Source: Mytilisepta virgata (taxonomy: Eukaryota; Mollusca; Bivalvia; Mytilida; Mytilidae). Taken from it: DNA of 64,000 nucleotides. This document shows, one piece after another, positions 1 to 11,249 of this stretch. The stretch's first letter is position 1. Each line of letters starts with the position of its first letter. The stretch is from contig CM051514.1 of NCBI GenBank assembly GCA_028015205.1, positions 47,880,150-47,944,149 of the forward strand, written 5' to 3'. The translations under genes and the position numbers were made by a program. Under the pieces are notes generated by a model that was not told the origin of the DNA, did no database searches, and worked only from the letters and a program-made list of their open reading frames with translations.

Positions 1-417
1 ACACATACAAAAACGTACAATTTGAATTAAGATATATTTTAAAATTAGTGAATTGTTCAAGACGTAAATTTGATATCTCAAATTCAACTGATTTACCTAA
101 AACACACACCAAGACTTGAGAAATATCATTTTTGCCATGTCACGGGTAAATATTATCTGTAACCTTGATATGATACCAATGCACCTTCTGCTAGAATGTA
201 TCTACAACACATCGCATAGTGTTTTAACCAAAGTTAAACTCGTGATTCGGTTACAGGTGCATTCAAAAACAAGCATTTGATTGTTAGGGAAAGGGTCTTG
301 GAAGGTATGTGAAAAAATAATATTACTAGAAAAAATAGGTGAAAAAAAAACAATCTAAAAAAATTTGGAAATAAATTGCAGCATTTAATTTAAACTGGAT
401 AAAATATTATTTTATTT

Positions 418-442
418 GGGGGGGGGGGGTGGGGGGGCCGGG
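418..442. repeat. Poly-G tract
   Basis: A run of 12 G is followed by T, 7 G, CC and 3 G. Such a tract could form a G-quadruplex and is also prone to assembly length errors. Similar G or C runs occur at 53929-53941 and near 57933-57944, each inside or at the edge of a mobile element. Confidence 0.8.
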
Positions 443-2139
443 TATCAGCCGCAATGTGCAATGGCACCAAAAATATTAGCCTGTCTCTTGATTGCCCGAA
501 AAACTTTTTCCAGGATCAAAGATTACTTCATCATCTTCCTCCCTAAGAAAAATTAATATTATTTATTCTGGCCCTGGTTCGCCTCGCATGTATGTTTGCT
601 ACATTTGTAGTGAATCTGTATCTTGCTACATATAGACCATTGTCTGACTGAAAGTTGTATATCCTACTGACAATTTTATTCATTGTTGTCCACATATATA
701 TTAGTCATCAGCAACATTATCACGATTTGCATGTATTTTCAGAAATAATTAGCACTCTAAGTCTGAGTAAATATCACGAACTAAATGATTGATAATTTAT
801 AAAAACTATAACGAGTATTTAGCATGTCTGTCACATGAATAATTAAATGGTAAAAGATGAAATTATTGATCAGCGAAAATAATGCGACAATTCATTGTCA
901 TTTATCGTCGTTGCTCTGTATAGTAAGTAATAATACAAAATTCTTTTAATATTCAAAGGAAGATTTATTTTTAGTAAAAATGTATTACACTTTCAAAAAA
1001 TTGTTCCATTTGGTGAAAACATATGGAACTTCGCCGTAATAAAAAAAATGGTTTCATTTTAGTGAAAAAAAATAGTTGGTTATTGAAAAGATTTTAAAGA
1101 TTCTAAATATCGATGGTGCACTGAATTATAATGATCATGATCATAATTCCTGACTGTACAGATGGGCTTCTTTTCTTAGGCTCACTGCAGCTAAGTGCTA
1201 TACTATTTCATAGTAATTAAATGTTTAATAGCCGGTGAGGAATAGTGATCGACTGCAGGCTGATCGACAGTGATAATCAGTTCTAACCAGTTCTTGCCGA
1301 ATGCCAGAAGTTCCCTAAAAGAACTAAGTCTTCAGCCGTCAATATAACCATAATACCACTGAAAGAGGCGCAAAAAAAAAACTAATCATTTGTCGCTGTT
1401 TTCTTTCATTTTTGCCGGGCATTTTTGTTTAATGCCACTTTAAAATACAAACAATTTCTGACAAAAGCAGGAAATTAAAAATAATATTTGGACAAAAAAA
1501 TCTACGAGAAGATTAACGACTGGCAAGTAGTCCTTTTAGAGCAGCAATGTAAAATATCCTCCCTAGAAACAACAGTGATAACAAATTTTGTTATAGGAGT
1601 TGACACCAACTATACTATGCCATAGTAAAAGGAAAAGATTATACGTGTAATTATACTGAGGTTCGTTTACAAGATGATATGGAAAATAATACCAGTTCGC
1701 AGCAATGTTGGTTATTCCAGTCTTAGAGGTCGTAATATTTGTGTTCTATCCACAGCAAATTACTTATAACGAAATGTTATCAAATTAGTTAAAAGATTTG
1801 CGGCATCTTCATTGATGTAAAGTTAATTGACAACTTTACAGTTAAGCATTTATAACACCCCTTCTAATTTCTAACTAATACATGTGCAGATTTCTATATA
1901 TACATGTGTATTATATGTGTACTATATCATGTCAAAACACGCTATGCAATACGCAATCTCGTGCAGGCGAATAGATAAAAAGGACAAATAAATAATAGTA
2001 AACAACTTTTGGGGAGGATTGATCCCTTTTTTAACCGAATTTTCCAACGGAAAGAAAAGGGTTATTAATTTGGCAATATCCAACAGCTGCTTTAAACAAC
2101 GAAATCCTATAGTTCATGTAATGATGAAGAAAGTCTTTG

Positions 2140-2310
2140 TGATGTCTTGGTAGTGTTTCGATCCCTGGCCGGGTCAAACCAAAAACATTAAAATTGGTAT
2201 TTGCTGCTTCTCCGTTAAGCACACTGCATGTAGGAGTAAGAGCAAAGATCGGTTTTAGCTCAGTGTCTGGATGGGATGACGTGTCTTCCTTGGGACTTCT
2301 ACCTCGCAAA
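2140..2310 (-). repeat. Probable dispersed repeat remnant with coding-like translation
   Basis: The minus-strand translation contains the phrase NTNFNVFGLTRPGIE. Phrases of this type recur in conceptual translations of molluscan repeats rather than in known proteins. There is no usable gene context, so I treat it as a repeat remnant, with low certainty about its family. Confidence 0.3.
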
Positions 2311-3406
2311 CGTTAAAAATATGGCTTAGTTTGTCGGTCCAGTGCAAAGCAGGATTTACATTCATATCACATCAACATTTTCTTCCACTGATTTGCATGT
2401 AGTGATTATGGCTGCAGACGTTGACTTATAATTAATCACAGTATATTTTGTGAAAAATGGAAGATACATAGAATGCAAGATCTCGAATCAAATATTAATT
2501 TTATGTACATAAGAAATCTTGTAGACTGACGACACGCTTTTGTAATGGTACTTATATTTCCTACATTGTTGAAAAAAATGTTAAAAATATTTTTTCCAAT
2601 CAGAGCATGTGCAGACCAGGATTGAAATTTATCACCAGGAGAAAGAATCCATTTAACGTTGGCTATGAATCGTAGTTAATCATGGTGATTTAAATCTGGA
2701 AAAAAACATAAGTAACGTTTTATAAAAAAAAAATGTTAACAATAAATGAAACCACGGAATGGTAACCATCATGGAACAAGAATTGCGCAGTCCAAAGGTT
2801 TATATTATAATTCATTAAAAATTGAACTAAAGTTTTATCTCATGTTCACGACTACTACTCTATTACACGGCGGGTCTCGCATTCGGGGCAAGAACTGTTA
2901 AAATGTCCGTGTGATTTACTCCTGAATTCATAGGAATTAGTCTTGTGTATATTTTAACCAGATTTTAGTATTTTGTGATACGTTTTATTTCCATCGAAAA
3001 AATAGTTTATTACCTCTACAAGCTGCAAGTTTCCATGTCTAAGGTGAATTCAGAAATGCGCACTTTACGTAATGAATTACATATTTTAGTCACGGTATGG
3101 TAGTCTGTTAGGCACCGACGGTATCAAAACGAATATTTGCTCACCTTGCATTTACCCCATTTACGATCTGAAATAGCAGATTGAATCCGGATAAGCCAAA
3201 CTTGATCCGAGGCGCATATGGTTAAATTCAAAGTTAAATAATTGTCCAATCTTTGTTTTAAGTGTGATTTCAATTCTCCTTGGCCAAATTATCCTAACTG
3301 GGATTTGACTACCTTGTCTAGGGTCTGTCTATTAAGTACATGGTACTTTTTGGCACTTTTTTAGCTCACCTGACCCAAAGGGTCAAGTGAGCTTTTCTCA
3401 TCACTT

Positions 3407-3467
3407 GGCGTCCGTCGTCCGTCGTCGTCCGTCGTCGTCCGTCGTCCGTCGTCCGTCGTCGTCCGTT
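3407..3467 (+). repeat. GTC/GTCCGTC microsatellite in family A element
   Basis: Variable mixture of GTC and GTCC units just inside the 5' hairpin of the element. The same position carries the same microsatellite in the copies at 13230 and 14105. Confidence 0.8.
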
Positions 3468-4214
3468 AACTTTTACAAAAATCTTCTCCTCTGAAACTAC
3501 TGGGCCAAATTGAACCAAACTTGGCCACAAGCATCATTAGGGTATCTAGTTTAAAAAATGTGTCCGATGACCCAGCCTACCAACCAACATGGCCGACATG
3601 GCTAAAAATAGAACATAGGGGTAAACTGCAGTTTTTGTCTTATATCTCAAAAACTAAAGCAATTAGAGCAAAACTGACATGGGGTAAAAATGTTCATCAG
3701 GTCAAGATCTACCCATCATGAAATTTTCAGACGAATCGGTCAACCCTTTGTTGGGTTATTGCCCCTGAATTGTTAATTTTAAGGAAATTTTGCAGTTTTA
3801 GGTTATTATCTTGAATTTTATTATAGATAAAGACAAATTGTAAACAGCAAAAATGTTCAACAAAGTAAGATCTACAAATAAGTCAACATGACCAAAGTCG
3901 TTGATTGACCCCTTATAGGAGTTTTTGCCCTTTAAAGACGGCATCCAGCGTAAGCTATCCTTTAAAGATCTCTTCCTCTCAAACCACTGGGCCAAATGAG
4001 ACCAAACTTTGGTGGAATGGTCCTTGGGTGGCCCTCTTCCAAAATTATGTCTGGCATCCCCGACTTCCAACCGAGATGGCTGCTGTTACTAAAAATAGAA
4101 AAAAAAGGGGGGTGACTTTCAAAAATCTTCTTATATGAAACTAGAAGTCCAGTTGCAACCAAAGTTGGCAGTAATAGTTCTTAGGAGGTTCTCTTTCAGA
4201 AATATCTCCAATGA

Positions 4215-5735
4215 CCCGGACTGTTAACCAAGATGGCCGCCACAGCCGAACTTAGTTTAACATAGGGCCCTATAGGAAAATTCATTGAAAAATCTTCTTG
4301 TCTTAAACCACTTGACCAATTGGAACCAGACTTGGCAGCAATGGTCCTTAGATGGTCCTCTTACAGACGTGTGTCCGATGACCTGGACTGTCAACCAAGA
4401 TTGCCGCCACAACCGAACTTAGTTTAACATAGGGCCCTATAGGAAAATTCATTGAAAAATCTTCTTGTCTGAAACCACTTGACATATTGGAGCCAGACTT
4501 GGCAAAATTAGTCCTTAGCAGGTCTTTTTTCAGAAATGTGTCTGATTTCATGGACTATGAACCAAGATGGCCGCCACAGCAGAACTTAGTTTAACATAGG
4601 ACCCTATGGGAAATTAACTCAGAAATCTTCTCGTTTGAAACAACTAAGCCAATTAGAATTAGACTTGGTAGCAATGGTCCTTAGATGGTCCTCTTTCAGA
4701 ATTTTGTGCGTTGACCCAGACTGTCAACCAAGATGGCCGCCACACCCGAAATTAGTTTAACATAGGGCCCTATGGAAAAATTCATTGAAAAATCTTTTTG
4801 TCTGAAACCACTTGACATATTTGAGCCAGACTTGGCAGCATTGGTCCTTAGGAGGTCCTCTTTCAGAATGTGTCTGATTTCGTTGACTGTGAACCAAGAT
4901 GGCTGCCACAGCAGATCTTAGTTTAACATAGGACCTTATGGGAAATTCACTCAAAAATCTTCTCGTCTGAAACCACTAAGCCAATTAGAATTAGACTTGG
5001 TAGCAATGGTCCTTAGATGGTCCTCTTTCAGAATTTTGTGCGTTGACCCAGACTGTCAACCAAGATGGCCGCCACACCCGAAATTAGTTTAACATAGGGC
5101 CCTATGGAAAAATTCATTGAAAAATCTTTTTGTCTGAAACCACTTGACATATTGGAGCCAGACTTGGCAGCATTGGTCCTTAGGAGGTCCTCTTTCAGAA
5201 TGTGTCTGATTTCGTTGACTGTGAACCAAGATGGCTGCCACAGCAGATCTTAGTTTAACATATGACCTAATGGGAAATTCACTCAAAAATCTTCTCATCT
5301 GAAACCACTAAGCCAATTAGAATTAGACTTGGTAGCAATGGTCCTTAGATGGTCCTCTTTCAGAATTCTGTGCGATGACCTAGACTGTCAACCAAGATGG
5401 CCGCCATACCCGAACTTAGTTTAACATAGGGCCCTATGGAAAAATTCATTGAAAAATCTTGTTTCTGAAACCACTTGGAATATTGGAGCCAGACTTGGCA
5501 GCATTGGTCCTTAGGAGGTCCTCTTTCAGAAATATGTCCGATCACCCGGATTGTAAACCAAGATGGCTGCCACACCGACCTTTGTTAAATATTGGACCCT
5601 ATAGGAAAATTCATTTAAAAATCTTCTAGTCTGAAACCACTTAGTCAGTTGGAACAAGACTTAGCAGAAATGGTCCTTAGATGGTTCTCTTTTAGAAACT
5701 GGACTAACAACCAAGATGACTGCCACAGCTGAAAT
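4215..5735 (+). repeat. Tandem array of ~166-bp units inside family A element
   Basis: The landmark AAGATGGCCGCCAC (with variants) recurs near 4231, 4400, 4565, 4731, 4899, 5065, 5230, 5396, 5562 and 5715, a spacing of about 165-168 bp. Successive units alternate between a 'CACACCCGAA' type and a 'CACAGCAGA' type, so the real period over 4565-5300 is a dimer of about 333 bp. The array is non-coding; open frames across it are short and appear in several frames at once. Confidence 0.8.
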
Positions 5736-6138
5736 TAGTTTAACATAGAATCCTATAGAAAAACCATCCAAATTGACTGCAACACTTAAATTTTTAGGTC
5801 TGCTCAAGGTGAAAAGTTAAATCCAGGTGAGCGATACAGGCTCTTGAGAGCCTCTAGTTTGTAAAAAAGAAAGGTGCTTTAACTTTGATATTCATAAAGT
5901 TAGTGAGACCTGCTAAACGGAGAAAAATAACCCACCAGACTCCGTTAGTACAGGTTTTGTTATTTTGGTTTTACCGTACATCATTTAAAGTCATGGTTTT
6001 TCAACCCGTCTATTACAACCGAATCCCTATAAATATAGTTTTTCTAACCAGAACCCACACTATGCTTTTGATTTGGACCATAAATACAACCATCGTAAGA
6101 GATTCCATGTCTAAATTCTCAACAAATGTTCGTGGGTT

Positions 6139-6784
6139 AATTATACCCCCGCAAACAAAGTTTGGGGGGTATATAGGAATCACCTTGTCCGTCCGTCTGT
6201 CTGTCTGTCCGTCTGTCCGTGTATCTTGTAAGCGCAACTCCTCCTACACCGCTCAATGGATTTCAATGAAAGTTTACAGAAAGGAAGTGCATCATCCAAA
6301 GATGTGCATGAAGAAAAATCTTTGCTTTGCGATATCACACAAGGGAGAAAATTGGACTTCTTTTTTTTTGGCTTATACATTATATATGAACCTCGTAAGC
6401 GCAACTCCTCCTAGACCGCTCAATGGATTTCAACAAAACTTTACACAAAGGAAGTACATCATCCAAAGATGTGTATGAAGAAAAACCTATGCTTTCCGAT
6501 ATCACACAAGGGAGATAATTGGACTTCTATTTTTTTTTGGCTTATACATTATATATGAACCTCGTAAGCGCAACTCCTCCTAGACCGCTCTATGGATTTC
6601 AGCAAAACTTTACACAACGGAAGTACATCATCCAAAGATGTGCATGAAGGAAAATTTTTGCTTTCCGATATTACACAAGGGAGATAATTGGACTTCTATT
6701 TTTTTCAGTCAACTGAAACTTTACCCTGGGCAAGGCAAAGCGGGGGGTATCCTTTGTGAGCTTTGCTCACAGTACATCTAGTTT
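6139..6784 (+). mobile_element. Helentron-like element, family B
   Basis: The 5' end has an inverted repeat (ATACCCCC...GGGGGTAT, 6143-6174), followed by a GTCCGTCTGTCTG microsatellite. Three tandem units share GTAAGCGCAACTCCTCC at about 6228, 6395 and 6564 (period 167-169 bp). The 3' end has a perfect hairpin TGTGAGC/GCTCACA (6755-6771), a six-base spacer, and CTAGTTT (6778-6784). Sequence is unrelated to family A but the architecture is the same. The hairpin-spacer-CTAGT terminus is the classic rolling-circle transposon 3' signature; placing it among Helentrons is inference. Confidence 0.65.
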
Positions 6785-7924
6785 ATTTCAGACACTACAT
6801 TATAGAAGTTGACTGCAATACACAAATCGTGTAAACAGAGAATGTATTGTATTTGTTAATCTTATAATTGGATCTGGATCTTCGATAATGATTCAAAAGC
6901 TGAAATCCCATCACTGTTCCCAGATTCTCCTTAGCATTTATCGATATTGCTGCCGTGTTCGTTTAAATGGCTCAATAAATATCGTACAAAAATACCTTTA
7001 AATATTTGGCCATTTTGTCCGACAGAACATTGCAAAGGAACTTAAGCTTATTGCTAAACAGTTGCGCATATAGAATTATTTTTGAATTCTTTCTCAAAAT
7101 GAAGGTATAGAGCTTATATAATTTTTTCTCGCAAATCAAGAAAAATGGAAACGCAATATACACCTTAAAAACAGGGAAAAACCGGTGAACTATAAGGGAT
7201 CTCCCATATAAAATTATAAAAAAAACAACATGCAAAGTTAATGTCCATGAAAAATATCTTATTGAACATTGAAAATATACAGTAGTATACTACTATTACT
7301 AGTAATTCATAAACCAAGTGAAAGTCGCGTTTGAAGAATATTCTAGTCATGTGACGTCAAGATGGAACAATTTTACCGAGAAAATTAAGACTGAAGCTGA
7401 ATTATTAGTGCAAGTTTGTCAAACAAAGCTCTGCGTAGCATGAAGTATAATGAACAGATGAAGCACACATATTTATATATGTGTATATATATATATATAT
7501 ATATGCCTTGAAAGTTTCATCAGAATCAAGCACATGCTTTTCAACGAAATTTCAAGCTGATTTCCAGTGTTTTTCTAGTAAACTTCAACAGTCACGTTTT
7601 CAAAAACCATTTAGAGTTCCACTGACCCTGATTCATACATGCATTAAAACATTGATAAATTGTCTTTTAAATGACAATAGTCAATTTTAGTATTACCATC
7701 TCTTTGCGGGCGTCATTCGTCCAGTCTTTCGCCTTTTCTAAACACATTCTGAAATAACCTGGCAATTACAACCGAACTTAGGTGGACGTGTCTATTGAAA
7801 ATTTATTTTGCGATGCTCCCGTCTTTGTGTTTAGATAGATGTAGTTACATCGATTAAAAGAAAGTCATGCGACCTAATTTGCAGCTAAAGCCTATTCATC
7901 TTCAGTATTTAGCAAGATTCAAAG
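6785..7924. other. Intergenic DNA without a supported gene
   Basis: AT-rich sequence without recognisable exons. It contains a (TA)n microsatellite at 7484-7504. Short open frames here lack codon structure or similarity that I can recognise. Confidence 0.5.
7484..7504. repeat. (TA)n microsatellite
   Basis: About ten TA dinucleotide units following TGTG. Confidence 0.85.
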
Positions 7925-8630
7925 ATTTTTTTTTCTTTTTGTCATCACTGTTCGTCTATCGGCCGTCTTCGTCGTTACCTTTCCCTTAAAGATCTCCTCT
8001 TAGAGTTATGGCGGCTGCTGCTAAATATAGAAAAGTTCACCAAAAATATTTGAAAATCTCTGAAACTTCCAGGCCAATTGACACCTTAGATGGTCAAAAT
8101 TATGTCCAATGAGGTACTGCCAACTAAGGCGTCCACCAAAGCCGATTTAGTTTGACATAGAACCCATGAGAAAAAATCAGTTAAAGGTTTTCATTTGAAA
8201 TCCTCTAATCAGATGTCCTTAGGTGATCGTCTTTCAAACATGTGTCCAATGACCTAAGATAGCTGCCTAAAATTTACCATTTGATCCTATGAGAAATTCA
8301 CTTGAATATTATTATTTGTCTGAAACCCCTCATCCATTTACAACAAAACTTGTATGCAGTGGTCCTCTTTGAAAATGTATCCGATGGCCTGGAGCGCCTA
8401 CCAAGATAATCACCAAAGTTAATTTAAGTTTAAAATTTGACCATGTGGCAAAATTTCATTGGAAGATTTCGTCGAGTTAGGTGATCCTTTGAAGCAGTGG
8501 TTCTTATGTTGTCTTACAAAATTGTTTCAGTTAATACCGCCGACCCTGCCGCAGTCAAACAGTTAGTTTTGCTTTCTGGGCAAATGAAATCCAGGTGATC
8601 AATACAAGACACTCGGGAGCCTGTAGGTAC
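7925..8630 (+). mobile_element. Degenerate family A element
   Basis: It retains GTCATCAC plus a GTCGT-rich start, several diverged copies of the ~166-bp unit (GCCAATTGACACC, CCAATGAGGTACTGCC and similar), and a decayed 3' end (CAGGTGATCAATACAAGA... GGGAGCCTGTAGG near 8595-8626). It is more diverged than the copy at 3361, so an older insertion. Confidence 0.55.
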
Positions 8631-9579
8631 GAAGCCACTGAGAATAAATGAAAAAATAAGACATTTTAGGAACACTGAAAAGAAAGTTATGTTCTGCACA
8701 AATTAAATCATCTCTGTATACGACACCCCCTTAATGTCTAAACACCAAGCCGCATGCCTAAAAAAGCACAAAATTGAGAAAAATTGTGGACAGACCAATA
8801 CAAATGAAATGAAGCAATGGGTAAATGTAAACAGACATTCACTTTTTATATTTGAACATTGTATCGACCAAGCAATACTTAATGACTATCTTAAAATCTG
8901 TCCAGGTAAAAAGTTTGATATCGATACTTCTCTCTTAGACAAAATGACGGTAACGTGCACATGGTACATATGACCTAGTTTGCATTTACTGTCATTGCTG
9001 GTTTATGAAAGGAAACTTGATAGAAAAAATTGTCTCAGGGTTTAAGTATGTCGTTTTCAATTTCCAGAAGTGGATATAAACATGAAACGCACTAACTGTA
9101 TGTGTCTGTTGTGTTCTCGATAGGATAAACGAGATGGAATAACATCCTGAAATCTGCAGTTATTTAATTTCAAAATCCAGGACCCGTAAGTTTCTTTTAG
9201 TTTTGACGCAGTAGATTTTGAACGCAGTCAACGTTATGCGAAAACAGAAACCTGTTGGTAATGAGGAGGGCACAAATGAAGTCCATTGGCATGCAGATTG
9301 TCCGTAGAAAATATGATCTGGAATTCAAAAAGTACTGCCTGTAAGAAATCAAACATATCCACAATCTTCGGAATATATATACGAACTATTTCCCGGAGTC
9401 CGACTCAAGACAAGAAATTGAAATTAATAATCTATTATTCTTAAAAAAAAAAAAACACTGTTTAACTGATATGGAAAGTGGTGTTTTATAATATAGTATA
9501 TAGAAACAAATGGTGCATGTGCTAGAAGATTCTTTTCCTCAAGCAGCAGATCATGCACCCTCTATCCATCAGAATGGAG

Positions 9580-9965
9580 GGTACTTAGTTTTGTTTAATA
9601 TGACCGCTTACGAATACCACTAGGCTTATCTTAGTTTTACATTGGATTCAATGGAAAATTAATCCACTAACAGACATTCTTGTCTGGAGCCATATGGCAG
9701 ATAAGAACCAATAATGGCAGCATGGTCGGTTAGGCAGTCCTCTCAGAATTGTATCTGATGATACGGATGGCCAACAAGATGGCGGTCAAAAACGATCTTG
9801 CTTAAAAATAGATCCTTTTGGGAAACATTTACTTGCAGATCTTGTCTGGAACCACGTAATAAGTTCGAATTAAACTTTGAAACTATGACGAAGATAGTCA
9901 TCATTGGAAAAAAAATCAATTACAGATTAGCAATGGTCGTTAGGAATCCTTATTTTAAAACTAAA
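9580..9965 (+). mobile_element. Degenerate family A fragment
   Basis: Diverged tandem units are visible, including CCAACAAGATGGCGGTC near 9772 and 'GGGAAACATTTACTTGCAGATCTTG'-like unit starts. Neither terminus is intact. The left part of 8631-9580 is AT-rich intergenic DNA with no recognisable gene. Confidence 0.45.
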
Positions 9966-9973
9966 CCGATTTT

Positions 9974-10216
9974 ACAATCGAACCTCGACTCGAACTTGTT
10001 TGTATCAAAAACTTGGATGATGTAGAGGTCTTTCTCTGGTCCAGGAAAATTATCAAATTGTTCAATGCATTTTTACCTACCTTTGTTCAGTCGAATTCGT
10101 TTGACTGGAAATCTCGATTAACTGGAGTATATTTTTGAATTGTACTTAGAAAACTCCGATATCGATTGAATTTATATTGTTTCAAAAATTGCCCGACAAG
10201 ACGAGGTTCGACTGTT
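9974..10216. mobile_element. Short pogo/Tigger-like MITE
   Basis: Inverted termini CAATCGAACCTCGACTCG at the left and the reverse complement of CAGTCGAACCTCGTCTTG at the right bound about 240 bp without coding capacity. CAGTNGAACCTCG-type ends are typical of pogo/Tigger elements. It sits in a degenerate family A copy that continues on both sides (9580-9965 and 10230-10540). Confidence 0.5.
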
Positions 10217-10229
10217 GTTGAATTTACAT

Positions 10230-10540
10230 ATTAGAACAAAACTTTTCATCAATGAGACTAAGGAATTCCTCTTTCAAATGATAGTAGATGAAGTGCACTG
10301 TCCACCAATAAACTGATAAGGGCGATATGGAGAAAATTCATTTAAAAATCTTGTCTGAAATCAGTTGACCAATTGAAACCAGACTTGGCAGCAATTGTCC
10401 TTGGATGATCTTCTTTCAGAATTGTCCGATGACCCGGACTGTCAACCAAGACGGCCACCATAGCCGAACTTAGTTTAACATAGGACCCAATGGAAAATAT
10501 ATCTGAAACCACTAGGCCAATTGGAACCAATCAATTTTTC
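10230..10540 (+). mobile_element. Degenerate family A fragment
   Basis: Contains the unit 'GACCAATTGAAACCAGACTTGG' variant and CCAAGACGGCCACC near 10447, clearly related to the 166-bp units at 4.2-5.7 kb. Confidence 0.5.
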
Positions 10541-10783
10541 GAAGAATTCTGCCCAGGTGGACTTGCATTTTGTCATCTCGACTACTCCAACATGCTTCAC
10601 CAGAAGCTCATGAAACTTTGTATACTGCTAGATCCTAATACTAGTATGTAGATGAGCGCATGTAAAGGATGTCCTGGTCCATTTATTTTTCCCTGAGTTA
10701 TACCCAATTGGACTTGGAAATTGTGAGAAACGGATTGTTGGGGCAGGGGTATAACTTAGTGAGTGTGCTCACAGTTCTAGTTT
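10541..10783 (+). mobile_element. Family B-type element, 3' end
   Basis: The right end reads GGGGTATAACTTAGTGAGTGTGCTCACAG then TT and CTAGTTT (10777-10783). The stem GTGAG/CTCAC (10759-10772) a few bases before CTAG mirrors the 3' end at 6755-6784. The body is too decayed for a 5' boundary. Confidence 0.5.
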
Positions 10784-10999
10784 CTTTATTCTTCAGATAC
10801 TCTGTAGGTTGTGAGCAAAACATCTATTTGGAAATTTAAAGACAACTTATCAGGACCTTCGTTTTTTTCTTGCCTGCTACGAAAGTCGCTGAAGACGACA
10901 GATAGGAGTAACTTTGCGGCCGCGGCGTTAAATTGTATTAAAGATTAATATTTCAGAAGGTACAAGACATTGGACCAAATAAAAAAAATGCATGGTTCC

Positions 11000-11245
11000 G
11001 ATTATGCTACCTATCCTATGTTTTGGCACCTAAATATTTTTTGGTCATTTTTCTCTGACTAATATGGCTGCCGTTAATTCAAAATAGAAAAAGAAGCCCA
11101 AAAATATTTCACTGGAACAACTGAGGCAATTGAGACTAAACTTTGATGGAATCCCCTTTCAAAATTTTGCCAGGGCTAAGAACCATAGAGCAATATGGGC
11201 ACTGCTATTATTAAAAAAAACATCAAAAACCACAAATGCCAGCCT
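11000..11245 (+). mobile_element. Degenerate family A fragment
   Basis: Contains diverged 'GAGGCAATTGAGACTAAACTTTG' and 'TTTGCCAGGGCTAAGAACC' unit remnants. It ends directly against the T-run that precedes the next family A 5' end at 11250. Confidence 0.4.
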
Positions 11246-11249
11246 TTTT

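Larger units (their letters stand above)
1..3358. other. Intergenic DNA without a supported gene
   Basis: This AT-rich stretch has no convincing exon on either strand. It holds a G-run cluster at 418-442 and a possible repeat remnant at 2140-2310. I see nothing else that I can name. Confidence 0.5.
3361..5860 (+). mobile_element. Helentron-like non-autonomous element, family A, copy 1
   Basis: This is the most complete long copy of the commonest repeat in the window. It begins after a T-run with AGCTCACCTG, followed by a 5' hairpin at 3364-3392 (GCTCACCTGACCC pairing with GGGTCAAGTGAGC). A GTC/GTCCGTC microsatellite lies at 3407-3467. Internal tandem units of about 166 bp follow, and then a subterminal CCAGGTGAGCG that is the inverse of the 5' end. 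A 3' hairpin at 5838-5853 (AGGCTCT/AGAGCCT) directly precedes CTAGTTT. No protein is encoded. Asymmetric terminal inverted repeats, internal satellite-like repeats, a 3' hairpin, a CTAG-type end and T-rich flanks are features known for Helentron-derived HINE elements. The class assignment is my inference. Confidence 0.65.

Noticed and set aside
4757..5575. Three similar minus-strand proteins of 65-71 residues
   Set aside because: Translations of successive 166-bp/333-bp repeat units; similarity reflects the DNA repeat, not a gene family.
5885..6478. 197-residue plus-strand open frame
   Set aside because: It runs through the microsatellite and tandem units of the family B element; the repeated phrase YIIQR/HHPKM follows the DNA repeat.
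8734..8973. 79-residue plus-strand open frame with Cys and His
   Set aside because: No recognisable zinc-binding spacing, no splice sites with matching phase nearby, and it lies between repeat remnants.
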